Assembly: GCA_910583855.1 (NCBI GenBank)
Contig: CAJTYL010000001.1
Coordinates: 152,544-216,543, forward strand
Direction: 5' to 3'
Length of the DNA: 64,000 nt
Source of the DNA: an uncultured Christensenella sp.
Lineage (GTDB): Bacteria > Bacillota > Clostridia > Christensenellales > Borkfalkiaceae
Shown here: positions 44,201 to 53,900 of the stretch, in pieces
Position numbering within the stretch: the first letter of the stretch is position 1
Layout of the letters: each line of letters starts with the position of its first letter
Notes under the pieces: model-generated
The model's database searches: none
What the model was told of the DNA's origin: nothing
What the model saw: the letters and a program-made list of their open reading frames with translations, nothing else
Position numbers and translations under genes: made by a program

Positions 44201-44905
44201 ATGACGCAGGTTGAAAAACTTTTAAAGTATCAGGAAACGGACGAAAAGCTTTTAAAGCTTGAGCGCGATTTGGGCAATTCCGACGAAAGGAAAAACTACG
44301 TGCAGGCAAAGTCGTTCCTGACGAAGGCGCCCGAGAAACTTGACGCTTTGGAAGCAAAGGCGGTGGAGCTTGCCGCCCTTGTATCCGAACTGAATAAAAA
44401 ATACGCGGAAATCGCGGAAACTCTCTCGGACTTCGACCATATTGACGAAATGGTCGACGGCGGGGCGGACATTTCTTTCTACAAGAAAAACGTAACCCAG
44501 ATATCCGACAGGCTGAAATCTATCAAAGCCGAAGTTTCATCTCTTACCAAGGCAATAAAGGACGCCGACGAAGAGTATCAGCAGATGAAGAAAAAAACCA
44601 TCGATATGCAAAAACAGTACTCGGAATCGACGGAAGCTTACAAAAAGCTTAAAGAAAGTTTGCAGATTGAAGCGCTTGCAGTCAAAAAAGAGCTTGACGC
44701 GTTAAAAAAGAACATCGAGCCCGAGGTTATGAAGAAGTACGAGATAAAGCGCAGTGAAAGAATTTTTCCGATACTTTGCGCCGAAAACGGCGGCAGATGC
44801 TCCAAATGCGGAAGCGAGCTGTCTCTTGCCGGTAAGGAAAAAGTTTCTTCGGGAAGCGTAGTCGAGTGCGACAACTGTCACAGAATGTTATACAAAGGCG
44901 TATAG
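44201..44905 (+). CDS. Coiled-coil zinc-ribbon protein (CdsZ/CT398-like)
   Basis: A 234-aa protein: residues 1-180 are a long helical hairpin of charged heptads, followed by a C4 zinc ribbon with CSKCGSELS and CDNCHRMLYKG. This is the typical gene after nif3 in Firmicutes; relatives act as scaffold or nucleic-acid-associated proteins, function unclear. AAGGAG is present. Confidence 0.88.
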   Translation: MTQVEKLLKYQETDEKLLKLERDLGNSDERKNYVQAKSFLTKAPEKLDALEAKAVELAALVSELNKKYAEIAETLSDFDHIDEMVDGGADISFYKKNVTQISDRLKSIKAEVSSLTKAIKDADEEYQQMKKKTIDMQKQYSESTEAYKKLKESLQIEALAVKKELDALKKNIEPEVMKKYEIKRSERIFPILCAENGGRCSKCGSELSLAGKEKVSSGSVVECDNCHRMLYKGV

Positions 44906-44977
44906 GCGCCAAAGTATTGCGTTTTAATTATTTTAACAAGTTTTTAGTGCAATATGCACAAAAAGTCAAAGTCAGTA

Positions 44978-45006
44978 TTGACAAAATCCGACAAACGTGC
45001 TATTCT
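44978..45006 (+). promoter_or_regulatory. Promoter of a short intergenic transcript
   Basis: TTGACA (44978-44983), 17 bp, TATTCT (45001-45006) in the gap between the zinc-ribbon gene and the SGNH hydrolase. Confidence 0.7.
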
Positions 45007-45012
45007 GTAATT

Positions 45013-45109
45013 CCTCTCTCACGAGGGGGCTATTCATGCGGCGGTAAAGCTGTAATTAATAGGGGAAAATTAAACCCGTCGGAAATAAATTTCGGCGGGT
45101 TTATCTTTA
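45013..45109 (+). ncRNA. Candidate small RNA or leader ending in a terminator
   Basis: From the expected start near 45013 the transcript would contain CCTC-TCTCAC-GAGG, an outer CTATT/AATAG stem around 45029-45062, and then a strong terminator (AAACCCGTCGGAAA paired with TTTCGGCGGGTTT, 45072-45102, plus TTATCTTT). About 95 nt. It could be a stand-alone small RNA or an attenuated leader of the gene at 45137. No known family is recognised. Confidence 0.45.
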
Positions 45110-45136
45110 TCAAATTTTTAAGGCTGGGAATTTTTT

Positions 45137-45814
45137 ATGAACTTCATCGGAAAAACGCTTGCCGTTTTCGGAGACAGTATAATAAACGGCTCGGGCAACG
45201 GTAATTTCGGCGTCGGTGAGTATCTTATAAAAGACTACGGGTTTGTTCTTTTAAAATACTGCGTAGGCGGTGCAAGAGTCGGCTGCTGCAAGGATAAAAA
45301 TTGGGTTGCAGATCAAGTCAAGCAAGCTTTAGCCGATGGAATAAATCCCGATTATATAGTTTTTAACGGGTTCACCAACGACTGCTTCAGAACGGACGGC
45401 ATAAATTTCGACGTTCCGATAGGAAGTTTAAGCTCTGCCGTTCCCGACGTTTCGGAGCTAAAGACGACAGACAGCTTTTCAATTTGCTTTGAAAGTATAG
45501 TTTGTGCGTTCCTGAAATACTTCCCGTCGGCGAAAATAATTTTCGTTCGTCCCCATAAAATGGGAAGAAGAGAGGACGAGGCGCAAAGAATTTACGGCGA
45601 GAGAGCCGTGGAAATCTGCAAAAAATACGGCGTTGCCGTTGCTGACGTCTATAAGGACAGCGGCTTAAATACCTTTTTGCCAGAACATCGCGATAAATAC
45701 ACCGCCGATACTTACGGTTGGGGCAAAGGCGACTGCACTCACCCCAATGCCGTCGGCTACGAAAAATTTTATATGCCGATAATTGAAAAAATTATTACGT
45801 CACTGTCATTTTGA
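45137..45814 (+). CDS. SGNH/GDSL-family hydrolase
   Basis: A 225-aa esterase-like protein with the nucleophile block AVFGDSIINGSG (block I), FNGFTNDC (block III Asn) and DCTHPNAVGYEKF, where Asp and His of the triad lie. No signal peptide is seen, so it is cytosolic. Substrate unknown, perhaps an acyl or acetyl ester. Confidence 0.85.
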   Translation: MNFIGKTLAVFGDSIINGSGNGNFGVGEYLIKDYGFVLLKYCVGGARVGCCKDKNWVADQVKQALADGINPDYIVFNGFTNDCFRTDGINFDVPIGSLSSAVPDVSELKTTDSFSICFESIVCAFLKYFPSAKIIFVRPHKMGRREDEAQRIYGERAVEICKKYGVAVADVYKDSGLNTFLPEHRDKYTADTYGWGKGDCTHPNAVGYEKFYMPIIEKIITSLSF

Positions 45815-45830
45815 ACGAAGTGAAGAATCT
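45804..45830. repeat. Interspersed GTCATTCTGAGCGAAG-type repeat (copy 2)
   Basis: GTCATTTTGAACGAAGTGAA (45804 onward), followed by GAATCTCA, matches the copy at 17050 in about 21 of 27 positions. It lies in the gap after the SGNH gene. Confidence 0.6.
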
Positions 45831-45883
45831 CATTTAGATAATCACGGCGCAAACCGCAGTTAAAAATCAAAAAGGAGTAATTT

Positions 45884-46507
45884 ATGAAAGTTTTGCTCAT
45901 TAACGGCAGTCCCAATAAAAACGGTTGCACGAATGCGGCGTTAAGCATTGTTGCGGACGAGCTAAAAAAACAGGGAGTGGACGGCGAAATCGTCTGGCTC
46001 GGCAACGGACCAATAAGGGGCTGTATAGGTTGCGGCGGTTGTAAAACGGGCGACGGTTGCGTATTCGTCGACGACCCTGTCAACGCTATAGGAGAAAAAA
46101 TCAAAACGGCAGACGGCTACGTCTTCGGCGCACCCGTACATTACGCTTCTCCTAACGGCGCAACGGTTGCCGTACTTGACAGACTGTTTTATGCTTACGG
46201 CAGATATATGCAATTAAAACCCGCTGCAAGCGTCGTTTCGGCAAGGCGCGCAGGCACGACGGCTTCCTACGACGTTTTGAATAAATACATAGGAATAAAC
46301 AATATGCTTCAAGTTCCTTCAACCTATTGGAATATGGTTCACGGCAGCAAGGCGGAGGACGTTTTAAAGGACGAGGAAGGCGTAACTATAATGCGCGCCG
46401 TCGGCAGCAATATGGCTTGGCTTTTAAGACTCTTGCAAAACGCAAAGGGCACACCGCTTGAAAAGCCCGTGATAATTCCCAAAGCCAGAACCAATTTTAT
46501 AAGATAA
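45884..46507 (+). CDS. NADPH-dependent FMN reductase/flavodoxin-like protein
   Basis: A 207-aa flavoprotein: LLINGSPNKNGCTN binds FMN phosphate, and CIGCGGCKTGDGC is the cysteine-rich motif of the iron-sulfur flavoprotein-like branch, though no full cluster site is certain. VFGAPVHYASPNG is the second flavin loop. AAGGAG precedes the start. Confidence 0.88.
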   Translation: MKVLLINGSPNKNGCTNAALSIVADELKKQGVDGEIVWLGNGPIRGCIGCGGCKTGDGCVFVDDPVNAIGEKIKTADGYVFGAPVHYASPNGATVAVLDRLFYAYGRYMQLKPAASVVSARRAGTTASYDVLNKYIGINNMLQVPSTYWNMVHGSKAEDVLKDEEGVTIMRAVGSNMAWLLRLLQNAKGTPLEKPVIIPKARTNFIR

Positions 46508-47226
46508 TGTTTTATAAGCTTGATAAATCAAAAAAGTACGGCGTTGAAGGTACAAATAATAAGATTGGCAGTGAAATTCTTTTTTATGTCGTACTGTTCA
46601 TATTTTGGGGTATAGCCGTTGCGGCGGCGGCACTCAATTTTAATATTCTGTTTGCCGACATCGGTGTAACTGTATTTATTTTAACGTTTGTTGTGATTCT
46701 TTCGGTAATAAGCGCGATATTTTTTATGAAAGCCGTTCCAGTATATAAAAAAAGAATAAATGCGCGCAGAGTTTTACACGACTGCATTTTGACGGACGGA
46801 ACAGTTACAGCCGTAAATGAACAAAAAATGTGGCATCATGGAGAAGAAATGTACCGCAATTATTCTTATTGCAGAGTTTTGATGGAATACAGCTATGTCG
46901 GTTTTGACGGGGCGCTTCGGTGCGGAAGATATGCGGGAAATTATGGCGAAAATCCTTTTTACATCGGTCAGAATCTGATGATTGCGTTTAACGATACGGA
47001 CAGCATAATTATGAATAAATTTACGCTGTCAGACGGTGCGGAAGACTTTGCGAAAGCGGAAGAACAAAGAGAGCAAGCCGATTTTAAAGGATTAACAGGC
47101 AAATTAATTAAAGTTGACTTGTCAGAACCCGTTTCTATTGCTGATTACGACTTGTCGCTAATTAATAAAGCTAAAAAGAAAAAAAGTTACAACAAATTTT
47201 GCAAGATTATCCGCGCTTTACAGTAG
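46507..47226 (+). CDS. Membrane protein with DUF3592-like domain
   Basis: A 239-aa protein with two transmembrane helices (about 24-47 and 52-77) and a C-terminal soluble beta-rich part. The stretch YSYCRVLMEYSYVGFDG followed by FYIGQNLMIAFNDTDSI resembles DUF3592-like repeats. The reading frame ends at 47226 shortly after an A7 run; see the next entry for a likely continuation. Confidence 0.6.
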   Translation: MFYKLDKSKKYGVEGTNNKIGSEILFYVVLFIFWGIAVAAAALNFNILFADIGVTVFILTFVVILSVISAIFFMKAVPVYKKRINARRVLHDCILTDGTVTAVNEQKMWHHGEEMYRNYSYCRVLMEYSYVGFDGALRCGRYAGNYGENPFYIGQNLMIAFNDTDSIIMNKFTLSDGAEDFAKAEEQREQADFKGLTGKLIKVDLSEPVSIADYDLSLINKAKKKKSYNKFCKIIRALQ

Positions 47227-47453
47227 GCAGATTTTTTGTAAAGAAATGTACTTACCGTTATAAAGCGGGAAATAAGCGGTCTTATTGCTATATTTCCGAA
47301 AACGGCAAAAAATATGTGGAAGAGTGCGCAAGGATATACGGCATAAAAGACGGAGATGAAGTTACGGTTGCATATAGCGGCGGTAATTCGGAAATAGTTT
47401 CAAACTACGCTTTGAAACTATTTCCGAAGCCGAGGCGTAAAAAATCGGTTTAA
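47175..47453 (+). CDS. Out-of-frame continuation of the 46507 gene, or small separate protein
   Basis: This -1 frame opens after TAA 47172 and has no ATG; TTG at 47199 is the only candidate start and lacks an SD. The product (CTYRYKAGNKRSYCYISENG and GIKDGDEVTVAYSGGNSEIV) looks like a second copy of the soluble domain of the upstream gene. The shift would be at GAAAAAAAG (47178-47186). Could be a frameshifted gene, a slippage site, or a separate ORF. Confidence 0.4.
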   Translation, partial: KEKKLQQILQDYPRFTVGRFFVKKCTYRYKAGNKRSYCYISENGKKYVEECARIYGIKDGDEVTVAYSGGNSEIVSNYALKLFPKPRRKKSV

Positions 47454-47460
47454 CCAAATG

Positions 47461-47490
47461 CGGCGCGGGCAATTTGCCCGCGCCGTTAAG
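47461..47490. terminator. Terminator between convergent genes
   Basis: CGGCGCGGGC/GCCCGCGCCG with AATTT loop (47461-47485), followed by TTAAGTTTG. Confidence 0.75.
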
Positions 47491-47534
47491 TTTGATATAT
47501 AAAAATTTCATATTACGGTATAGCTGTTAAGCTA

Positions 47535-47555
47535 CTTGATTAAACGGAACGTTTA
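47535..47555. repeat. 21-nt repeat at the aspS2 3' end (copy 2)
   Basis: Identical over 21 nt to 1842-1862. On the minus strand it begins with the stop codon TAA of the aspartyl-tRNA synthetase gene, as if placed exactly at the gene end. Confidence 0.7.
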
Positions 47556-48884
47556 CGGTGAAACCCTGTTTATATCTCTGGGGAACATAGTCGCATTCCT
47601 TACGTTTTTGAAGCCTAAAAGGTGCATCGTAAGCCTTTCAAGCCCAAGCCCCAATCCGCCGTGGGGGGGCGCACCGTACTTATGGAGCATAAGATAGGTT
47701 TCGAATTCGTCGGGGTTCATTCCCATTTTCTTCATTTTTGCGACCTGCTCGTTGTAATCGTGAATTCTCTGCCCGCCGCTCGTTATTTCGATTCCTCTGA
47801 AAAGCAGGTCGAAGGAGAGAGTAACCTCGGGGTCTTCGGGGTCGTCCATCGTGTAGAACGGGCGCTTTTTGGAGAGGTAGTGGGTCACGAACAGAAAGTC
47901 GGAATTAAACTGCTGCTTTGCCCATTTGCCCAAGAACGCTTCTTCCTCGGGCTCGAAGTCCTTCATATCGGTAATGTTTTTCAGCTTCTTCACGCAAAGC
48001 TCTTTCGCGTCCTTAAACCGTACGCATGGTATAGAGGTGATTTCGGGAATATCGACTTTTAACAGCTCGACTTCGGGCGCGTACTCCGTCTTTAACAGGT
48101 TCATAATATATTTGAGTGCGCCCGTTTCCATATTCATTATATCGGTGAAGCTCTCTATAAATCCCATTTCAAAGTCCATTGAAATGTATTCGTTCAGGTG
48201 CCTCGAAGTGTCGTGGTGTTCCGCGCGGAACACGGGGGCAATCTCGAATACCCTTTCAAACACCGGTACCAGCGCTTGCTTGTAAAGCTGGGGGCTCTGC
48301 GCAAGATAAACGATTTTGCCGAAGTAGTCGAGCTTGAAAACGTTCGTGCCGCCTTCCGCGCCGGCAAAATTGATTTTAGGGGTGTGGATTTCAGTGAAGT
48401 TCTGACTCTGCAAATATTCGCGGAAACCTCTCTGTATGCCTTCCTGCAATTTGAAAATCGCGCGTTCCTTGGGGTTGCGCAAGGTGACGGGGCGGTTGTC
48501 AAGATTTACTGAAAGCTCGCAGTTAATCTGTTTTTTAGAAATAACCACGGGCGGAATTGCGGCGGGGGTGGAGATGATTTCTATATTGTGAATCTGCAAT
48601 TCGTATCTCTCGCTTCCGTCGCGCGTCTCGCTCTTAACGACTTTACCCATGATTTTCGCCGAAGCCTGCTCAACTATGCTTTCGTTCAATCTGAACGCCG
48701 AAAATTCGGGCGAGTAAACGCACTGAATAAGCTCGCGCGCGGTTCTTACCAAAATAAATGCGAAGTCGGACATTTCACGGATATTGTGAATAACGCCCTT
48801 TATTTTAACTACCTTTTCAACGTTATTCTTAAATTCCGAATAGGGAGTGTATTCGGAATTGATAACGCCCGTCATTTCTTCCAT
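47553..48884 (-). CDS. aspS: Archaeal-type (probably non-discriminating) aspartyl-tRNA synthetase
   Basis: A class II synthetase of 443 aa, with the ATG at 48884 chosen over longer frames (TTTTCCTCTT, i.e. AAGAGGAAAA, is upstream). The OB domain (VKIKGVIHNIREMSDFAFIL), motif 2 (FRAEHHDTSRHLNEYISMD) and motif 3 (GLGLGLERLTMHLL, ending FPRDINR) fit AspS2, the short archaeal type. In bacteria this form often charges both tRNA-Asp and tRNA-Asn, with GatCAB completing Asn-tRNA. Asparaginyl-tRNA synthetase is the alternative. Confidence 0.85.
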   Translation of the reverse strand: MEEMTGVINSEYTPYSEFKNNVEKVVKIKGVIHNIREMSDFAFILVRTARELIQCVYSPEFSAFRLNESIVEQASAKIMGKVVKSETRDGSERYELQIHNIEIISTPAAIPPVVISKKQINCELSVNLDNRPVTLRNPKERAIFKLQEGIQRGFREYLQSQNFTEIHTPKINFAGAEGGTNVFKLDYFGKIVYLAQSPQLYKQALVPVFERVFEIAPVFRAEHHDTSRHLNEYISMDFEMGFIESFTDIMNMETGALKYIMNLLKTEYAPEVELLKVDIPEITSIPCVRFKDAKELCVKKLKNITDMKDFEPEEEAFLGKWAKQQFNSDFLFVTHYLSKKRPFYTMDDPEDPEVTLSFDLLFRGIEITSGGQRIHDYNEQVAKMKKMGMNPDEFETYLMLHKYGAPPHGGLGLGLERLTMHLLGFKNVRNATMFPRDINRVSP

Positions 48885-48915
48885 AATTTTCCTCTTTTTC
48901 AAGTTGTTCAACACA

Positions 48916-48944
48916 ATTTTACGGCTTTTGCACCTAAAAATCAA
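48916..48944 (-). promoter_or_regulatory. Promoter of aspS2
   Basis: Minus strand TTGATT (48939-48944), 17 bp, TAAAAT (48916-48921). Confidence 0.65.
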
Positions 48945-48996
48945 GTAAATAGATAACGGCGTAAAAAATAAATTTTGCGATGTAAAAATTTTCTTG

Positions 48997-49025
48997 TTGC
49001 ATTTATATAAGAAATTCTTTATACT
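48997..49025 (+). promoter_or_regulatory. Promoter of the 6S-like RNA
   Basis: TTGCAT (48997-49002), 17 bp, TATACT (49020-49025), about 7 nt before the predicted RNA 5' end. Confidence 0.7.
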
Positions 49026-49030
49026 ATATA

Positions 49031-49211
49031 GTGAGTCTGCGGTGCGCGTGGTATGGGAAATTCGTAATCCACAAAGTTAAAAAGGGAGCAGCCGTTCGCG
49101 GAAATAGTTAAGGTCTGTTAATTCGGAAAGAACGATGTTCGGCGACGCTGCACCCACCTGCGAGAATGCGGGTTAACACTTTTTCATATCACGGCACAGG
49201 CGGATTTTTTC
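49031..49211 (+). ncRNA. ssrS: Probable 6S RNA
   Basis: About 180 nt with the layout of clostridial 6S RNA: a terminal stem pairing GTCTGCGGTGCGCGTG (5') with CACGGCACAGGCGGA (3'), a central segment GGGAGCAGCCG...GACGCTGCACCC, and the 3' part CCCACCTGCGAGAATGCGGG then TTAACACTTTTTCATAT. 6S RNA mimics an open promoter and sequesters sigma-A RNA polymerase. Ends in a T-run and is followed by another hairpin terminator. Identified from memory of the family; no alignment was run. With its terminator it fills most of the gap 48885-49413. Confidence 0.72.
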
Positions 49212-49220
49212 GTTTTCTCT

Positions 49221-49253
49221 CTTCCCTGTATCGCAGGGAAGGTTTCATTTTTT
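49221..49253 (+). terminator. Terminator after the 6S-like RNA
   Basis: CTTCCCTG/CAGGGAAG hairpin (49221-49241) followed by GTTTCATTTTTT. Confidence 0.75.
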
Positions 49254-49312
49254 GGTGAATTGCAAAAAATGTAAGTAACTATCAAAAAAAGAAAATAATT
49301 TAAAAAATCGCC

Positions 49313-49342
49313 TTGACATACGTATATATAAAGTGATAGAAT
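49313..49342 (+). promoter_or_regulatory. Promoter of the lipoprotein operon
   Basis: TTGACA (49313-49318), 18 bp, TAGAAT (49337-49342), about 70 nt before the ATG at 49414. Confidence 0.75.
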
Positions 49343-49413
49343 TTATTTGTTAAATTGCGCAGTATGAGTGTACTATGCAATTTTTTCTTAATCGAAAAAT
49401 ACAGGAGGAAAAT

Positions 49414-50907
49414 ATGATAAAAATCAAACGCATCGTACCATTCATTTTGGCTGCCTGCATGGTTTTTTCGCTGTTCTTCACGCTTGCCTGCTCTACGGCA
49501 AAAGAGCTTGACGCCTTAACGCTTGATACGACTAACGCCAAATTGGATTTCAGTCTTGGGGAGGAATATCGTCCGACGGGGCTCGTAGTTTATGCAAACT
49601 ACGCCAACGGCGAAACTGAAACCGTTGACCTCGGCGCCGTTACTATTGACTCAAGCAAGTTTAATCCTGCCGTTAAGGGAACGTATACGGTTTCCGTATC
49701 GTATTCGTACGAAGAGAAAACCGTTTCCGCAACGTACGACGTAAACGTAGTTGACGCGTTGTTCGGCGGACTCGTCGTCACTCTTAAAGAGGGCAGGAAG
49801 AACAGATTTGACCTTTCCGCAAACAACAAGACGATAGACTTTACCCACGCCGCAACGTGGATTGAAGTAAGATTGCCCGACGCTAACGGTAACGTTGATA
49901 TGAACGCCGCCGCTTTGAGCAGGGACAGCTATACGGTTGAAGTTTTTAAGGGTAGCGAAAAGGTTACCGATTTAAGTGGAGTTCACCGCGGTAACTATCA
50001 GATTTGCGCTTCTATTTACGATGCAAAGGAAGACTTCACTTATTGGGGCTTCACCAACATTTTAATATTCGACGACGTCAGCAGCATTGAGTTTAAGGAA
50101 GGTACTCTCCAACAAAAAAGAGGACTCAGAGAGACGATGACTCCGACATGGAAGTTTACCGTGACCTACAACAGCGGCGATACCGCAGTGGTTGAAAAGG
50201 GTAATGTCCATTTATCGATTCCCTCGATAAACCCTAACGTCGCTAAAGATAACGGCAGCGTAGTGGTAAAATACAGAGAGCCCGATACGAGAGAACAAAG
50301 TACGACCGTAAATTATCAGCTTACGGGCGTTCAGGCTAACCCCGATTTAGCATTCCTTAACTTCTCGGATACGGATGTATTTACGGCTTCCAATACGAAT
50401 GAATTTATCGGGACCTTAGAATACAACGGTGGCGATGCAAGCTTTAACGTTATCGGCGGCAATCCGGGCGGTAAATGCAAGATAGTAAGCAAGAGCGCTA
50501 CGATAAGCTTGCCTACGGGTATCGTTATCAACGGTCTTGAAACGTTCTCGGCAAATCAAGCTTATCAGTCTGGCGGCGCAAGTTCAGCCGCTAACGGAAA
50601 ATATATTACCTTCACCTTAGACAGAAACTGTGAAATCTATGTATACGCTAAGTCCAACGGCGACGACGACAGATGTATGTATCTTGAAACGGAAAACGAT
50701 TACGCGATAATCACAGGCGTAGAAGGGTATCTCAATATCAATGGCGTGCCCACGGCGTACGCAAAGGTCGACCCTGCGTCGTATTCGGCTCACGCAGTCT
50801 GCGTTACTGGTCTTTCGGGAGAGAACCCTGCCGACTTCTCGCTAACGTTTGACGCAAGCGTTAACGTGTTCGGTATTCTCATAGTCTTCCCCGAGGAGGA
50901 GGTATAG
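49414..50907 (+). CDS. Secreted lipoprotein with Ig-like and carbohydrate-binding-like domains
   Basis: ATG 49414 follows AGGAGG. The 497-aa protein has a lipoprotein signal (KIKRIVPFILAACMVFSLFF, lipobox ending in ACS at about residue 25). Residues ~28-110 and ~225-310 look like bacterial Ig-like domains (threonine/valine-rich strands, KGTYTVSVSYSY, and VTYNSGDTAVVE). Residues ~320-497 form a beta-sandwich (FTLDRNCEIYVYAKSNGD, ITGVEGYLNI) resembling the accessory domains of secreted pectate lyases. Presumably membrane-anchored, works with the next gene 4 nt downstream. Confidence 0.75.
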   Translation: MIKIKRIVPFILAACMVFSLFFTLACSTAKELDALTLDTTNAKLDFSLGEEYRPTGLVVYANYANGETETVDLGAVTIDSSKFNPAVKGTYTVSVSYSYEEKTVSATYDVNVVDALFGGLVVTLKEGRKNRFDLSANNKTIDFTHAATWIEVRLPDANGNVDMNAAALSRDSYTVEVFKGSEKVTDLSGVHRGNYQICASIYDAKEDFTYWGFTNILIFDDVSSIEFKEGTLQQKRGLRETMTPTWKFTVTYNSGDTAVVEKGNVHLSIPSINPNVAKDNGSVVVKYREPDTREQSTTVNYQLTGVQANPDLAFLNFSDTDVFTASNTNEFIGTLEYNGGDASFNVIGGNPGGKCKIVSKSATISLPTGIVINGLETFSANQAYQSGGASSAANGKYITFTLDRNCEIYVYAKSNGDDDRCMYLETENDYAIITGVEGYLNINGVPTAYAKVDPASYSAHAVCVTGLSGENPADFSLTFDASVNVFGILIVFPEEEV

Positions 50908-50911
50908 TAAT

Positions 50912-53900
50912 ATGAAAAAGAGCAATTTGAAAAAATTTCTTTCGGCGGCAGCCGTTCTTGCGATTTCCGCAACCGCGGCTCTTTCCGCCATATCTATTGC
51001 TGGATGCGCAAGCGATAAAGACTCCGCTTACGACGGGAACGAAAAACTCATAACGGCGGACGCAAATCACCGTTCAGACGTCATCTCCACGGCGCTAGGT
51101 ACCGTAACCAACAGGTCCAGCGGCAGAAAGTATTATGTAGCGCCTAACGGTGTGAATACGAACGACGGCTTGTCGTGGGATACTCCGATAGATTTTACTA
51201 CAATTTTGTTGCGTGAAGAAAATCCTCTGCAACCCGGCGATACGGTTTACGTCAAACCGGGCACTTACAATATCCAGTCGGGTATAGTAGTCCCCGGCAC
51301 GGTAAAGGGCGAATACAACAAATATATAAGAATCGTAAACGCGTATTATGAAAAAGAGGAGAGCGGTTACAACGGCTCTGAAAAGATTTGCACTCTTGAT
51401 TTCAGCGACCAGTCTTTCGACAGTACTTCGCGCGGCGTAGAAATGACAGGCGACTACATTTATTGGTACGGCATCGATATATGCGGGGCGGGCGATAACG
51501 GTCTTTATATCGGCGGAAGCTATAATACGATTGAATTCAGTGAATTCTACAACAACCGCGATACGGGCTTACAGCTCGGTAGGTCGGATTCGGGAAGGAA
51601 TTCTTTTGAACAGTGGCCCAGCTATAACCTTATTAAAAACTGTACTTCGCACAATAACTACGATAACGAAACCTACGGCGAAAACGCCGACGGCTTTGCG
51701 GCAAAGCTTACGGTAGGTTACGGCAACGTATTCGACGGCTGTATAGCATACCGTAACTCTGACGACGGTTGGGACTTGTATGCTAAGACCGACTCCGGCA
51801 ATATCGGTTGCGTTATCATCTACAACTGCGTAGCTTTTGAAAACGGTTATCTTGAATATACGCAAAGGGAGTGCAACGCGCTTTTCAGCAAGTGGACCGG
51901 AACTTATAGCGAAGACCCCGAAAACCCGTTAGGAGCTAACTCTTATTTTACGCGTGACGGCGACGGCAACGGATTCAAACTCGGCGGTTCGGTTATGGAA
52001 GGCGACGTCCAGCTCTATAACTGCCTTGCTTTCTATAACAGAATGCACGGCGTTACCGATAACTCAAATCCCGGCTATCTCTATATCGACGGTGTAACCA
52101 GCGTCGATAACAGCGCAGTAGTAGACGACAATCCCGCAAGCCCTACGTTCGGTCAGATAATAAGGACAGAAAACAAGGATACGCACAACAATATCGACGT
52201 GTCGCGTCAGACTTACAGCTATAATACCGTTAAAAAGACGATATCCGTAAACAGCGATATTTCAGTATCCGCAGGCGCCGACAGATACCGCGGTTCAGTT
52301 ACGGACAGCATTTTAAGTAACGGCTCGGATTCCGCCAAGGCAAACTATATCGAAGGCAGTATTGACGCCGATACTAAGAACGTAGGCGGTATTGCTTTTA
52401 CAAGTCAAAAGCCTGCGTTGTCCGCCGAAAACGTTTTTGAAAAAATCGCCGTTGACGTTTCTTCTTCAGTTACAGGAGAGGGGGAGACGGCTGAAACGGT
52501 TTACAGTTATGAATACAACCTTACGGGTCTTGAAGATTTATATACGAGTTATGAAAGTAAAGAGTTAAACCCCGACAGAGTTCACGTAAAGTTCCGTAAT
52601 AGCGACGACTCAATAAATATGGGGCAGTTCTACAATATCAAATCGGACTTTACGGGAATAGAAGGCGTGCAAATCGGTTCGCGCCTCAACAAAGGTTCAT
52701 GGAGCGAATACGTTCATTTTTACGATAACGATTTCATGAACGGCAACGCTTCAAGCGAAGACCAGGCAAGACTTCAAAGAGCGGTTGAAACTCTTACTAT
52801 AAACACCGACCCCAGCGCGGTATATCAGGATTTTGAAGTTCCTTTGAAATTAAATAAAGCAAAAATTTCCTGGGCGTCGTCTGATACGAACTTCGTTCAA
52901 ATCGGAACGGACGTAGAACAGTCAATTTCTACCACCGAATATATTACGATAGCGGTTTACCGTCCCTTAAACGAGGACGCTCACGTTACGCTCACTGCAA
53001 CTATTACGGTAGGCGATGTTACTGCAACTAAGGACTTTAATCTTACCGTTAAACGCGGAACTCCTTCAATAGGTACCATATACGTTAAAACGCAGTCGGG
53101 CGACCGTATATATAACGGAGGGTCGTACATCGTAGACAGATTCAATATCTTCCGCGAACCTACGGTCTATGTGAAAAACGGTATTGACTACAACGGTAAG
53201 CTTCTCAACAACAGCCAGTTCACTCATACGTCATCATATACCTACGCTCCCGATAAATCTTCTGCGCCGATAGCAATTAAAGGCTTCACGCCTTCAAACG
53301 ACGGCGTTTACACAATAACCGTTACGGTGACACTTGCAAGCGACCCTACGCAGTCGGCTTCCATAACTTACAATATGTACGTTTCAAGCCGTACTGCAAA
53401 CGTTGATTTTATGAAAACGGGCTCGGAGCCTGACGTAAAAGTAGAATCTGCGTTAAACGTTAATCTCGACGGTTATATAATTTCGGGTAATTTGACGAAT
53501 GCAACCGGTAAAATTTACGCCCTTTCGTCGCCCACTCAGCTTAATCTGACGGCTTCCGATATTAAAACTGCGGCAGGGGTTAAATCCTACACGTTCAGAT
53601 CGGATGCTATAAGCTATCAGTTCGATAACGCCAACAACGGCGCTTATTACGTTTATTATGCGCTTGCAAACCTCAACGACGAAATCACCTCCATCGTTTA
53701 CGAGAAACAGGTGCAGGTTGTAGAAATTACAAATGCGAAAGACTTTATAACGATGGCGGGAGGGGAGAAAGTAAACGAAGAGAACCCCGACACTACGATA
53801 TACAGTTTGACGAAGGATCTCGCGTTCACGGCAGAGGATAATAAGCTTTGGGCAACCAGAGGCAAAGCTTCGTTCACCGGTCTTTTCAACGGTAACGGTC

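Noticed and set aside
45013..45109. RNase P RNA or mini-ykkC riboswitch in the gap after the dnaG-rpoD block
   Set aside because: Far too short and without GAGGAAAGTCC for RNase P; only one doubtful ACGA loop, while mini-ykkC needs two ACGR hairpins.
49031..49211. tmRNA or SRP RNA in place of 6S
   Set aside because: No tag reading frame or tRNA-like ends, and no GGAAGC-type SRP domain IV loop; the terminal stem and 3' part fit 6S better.
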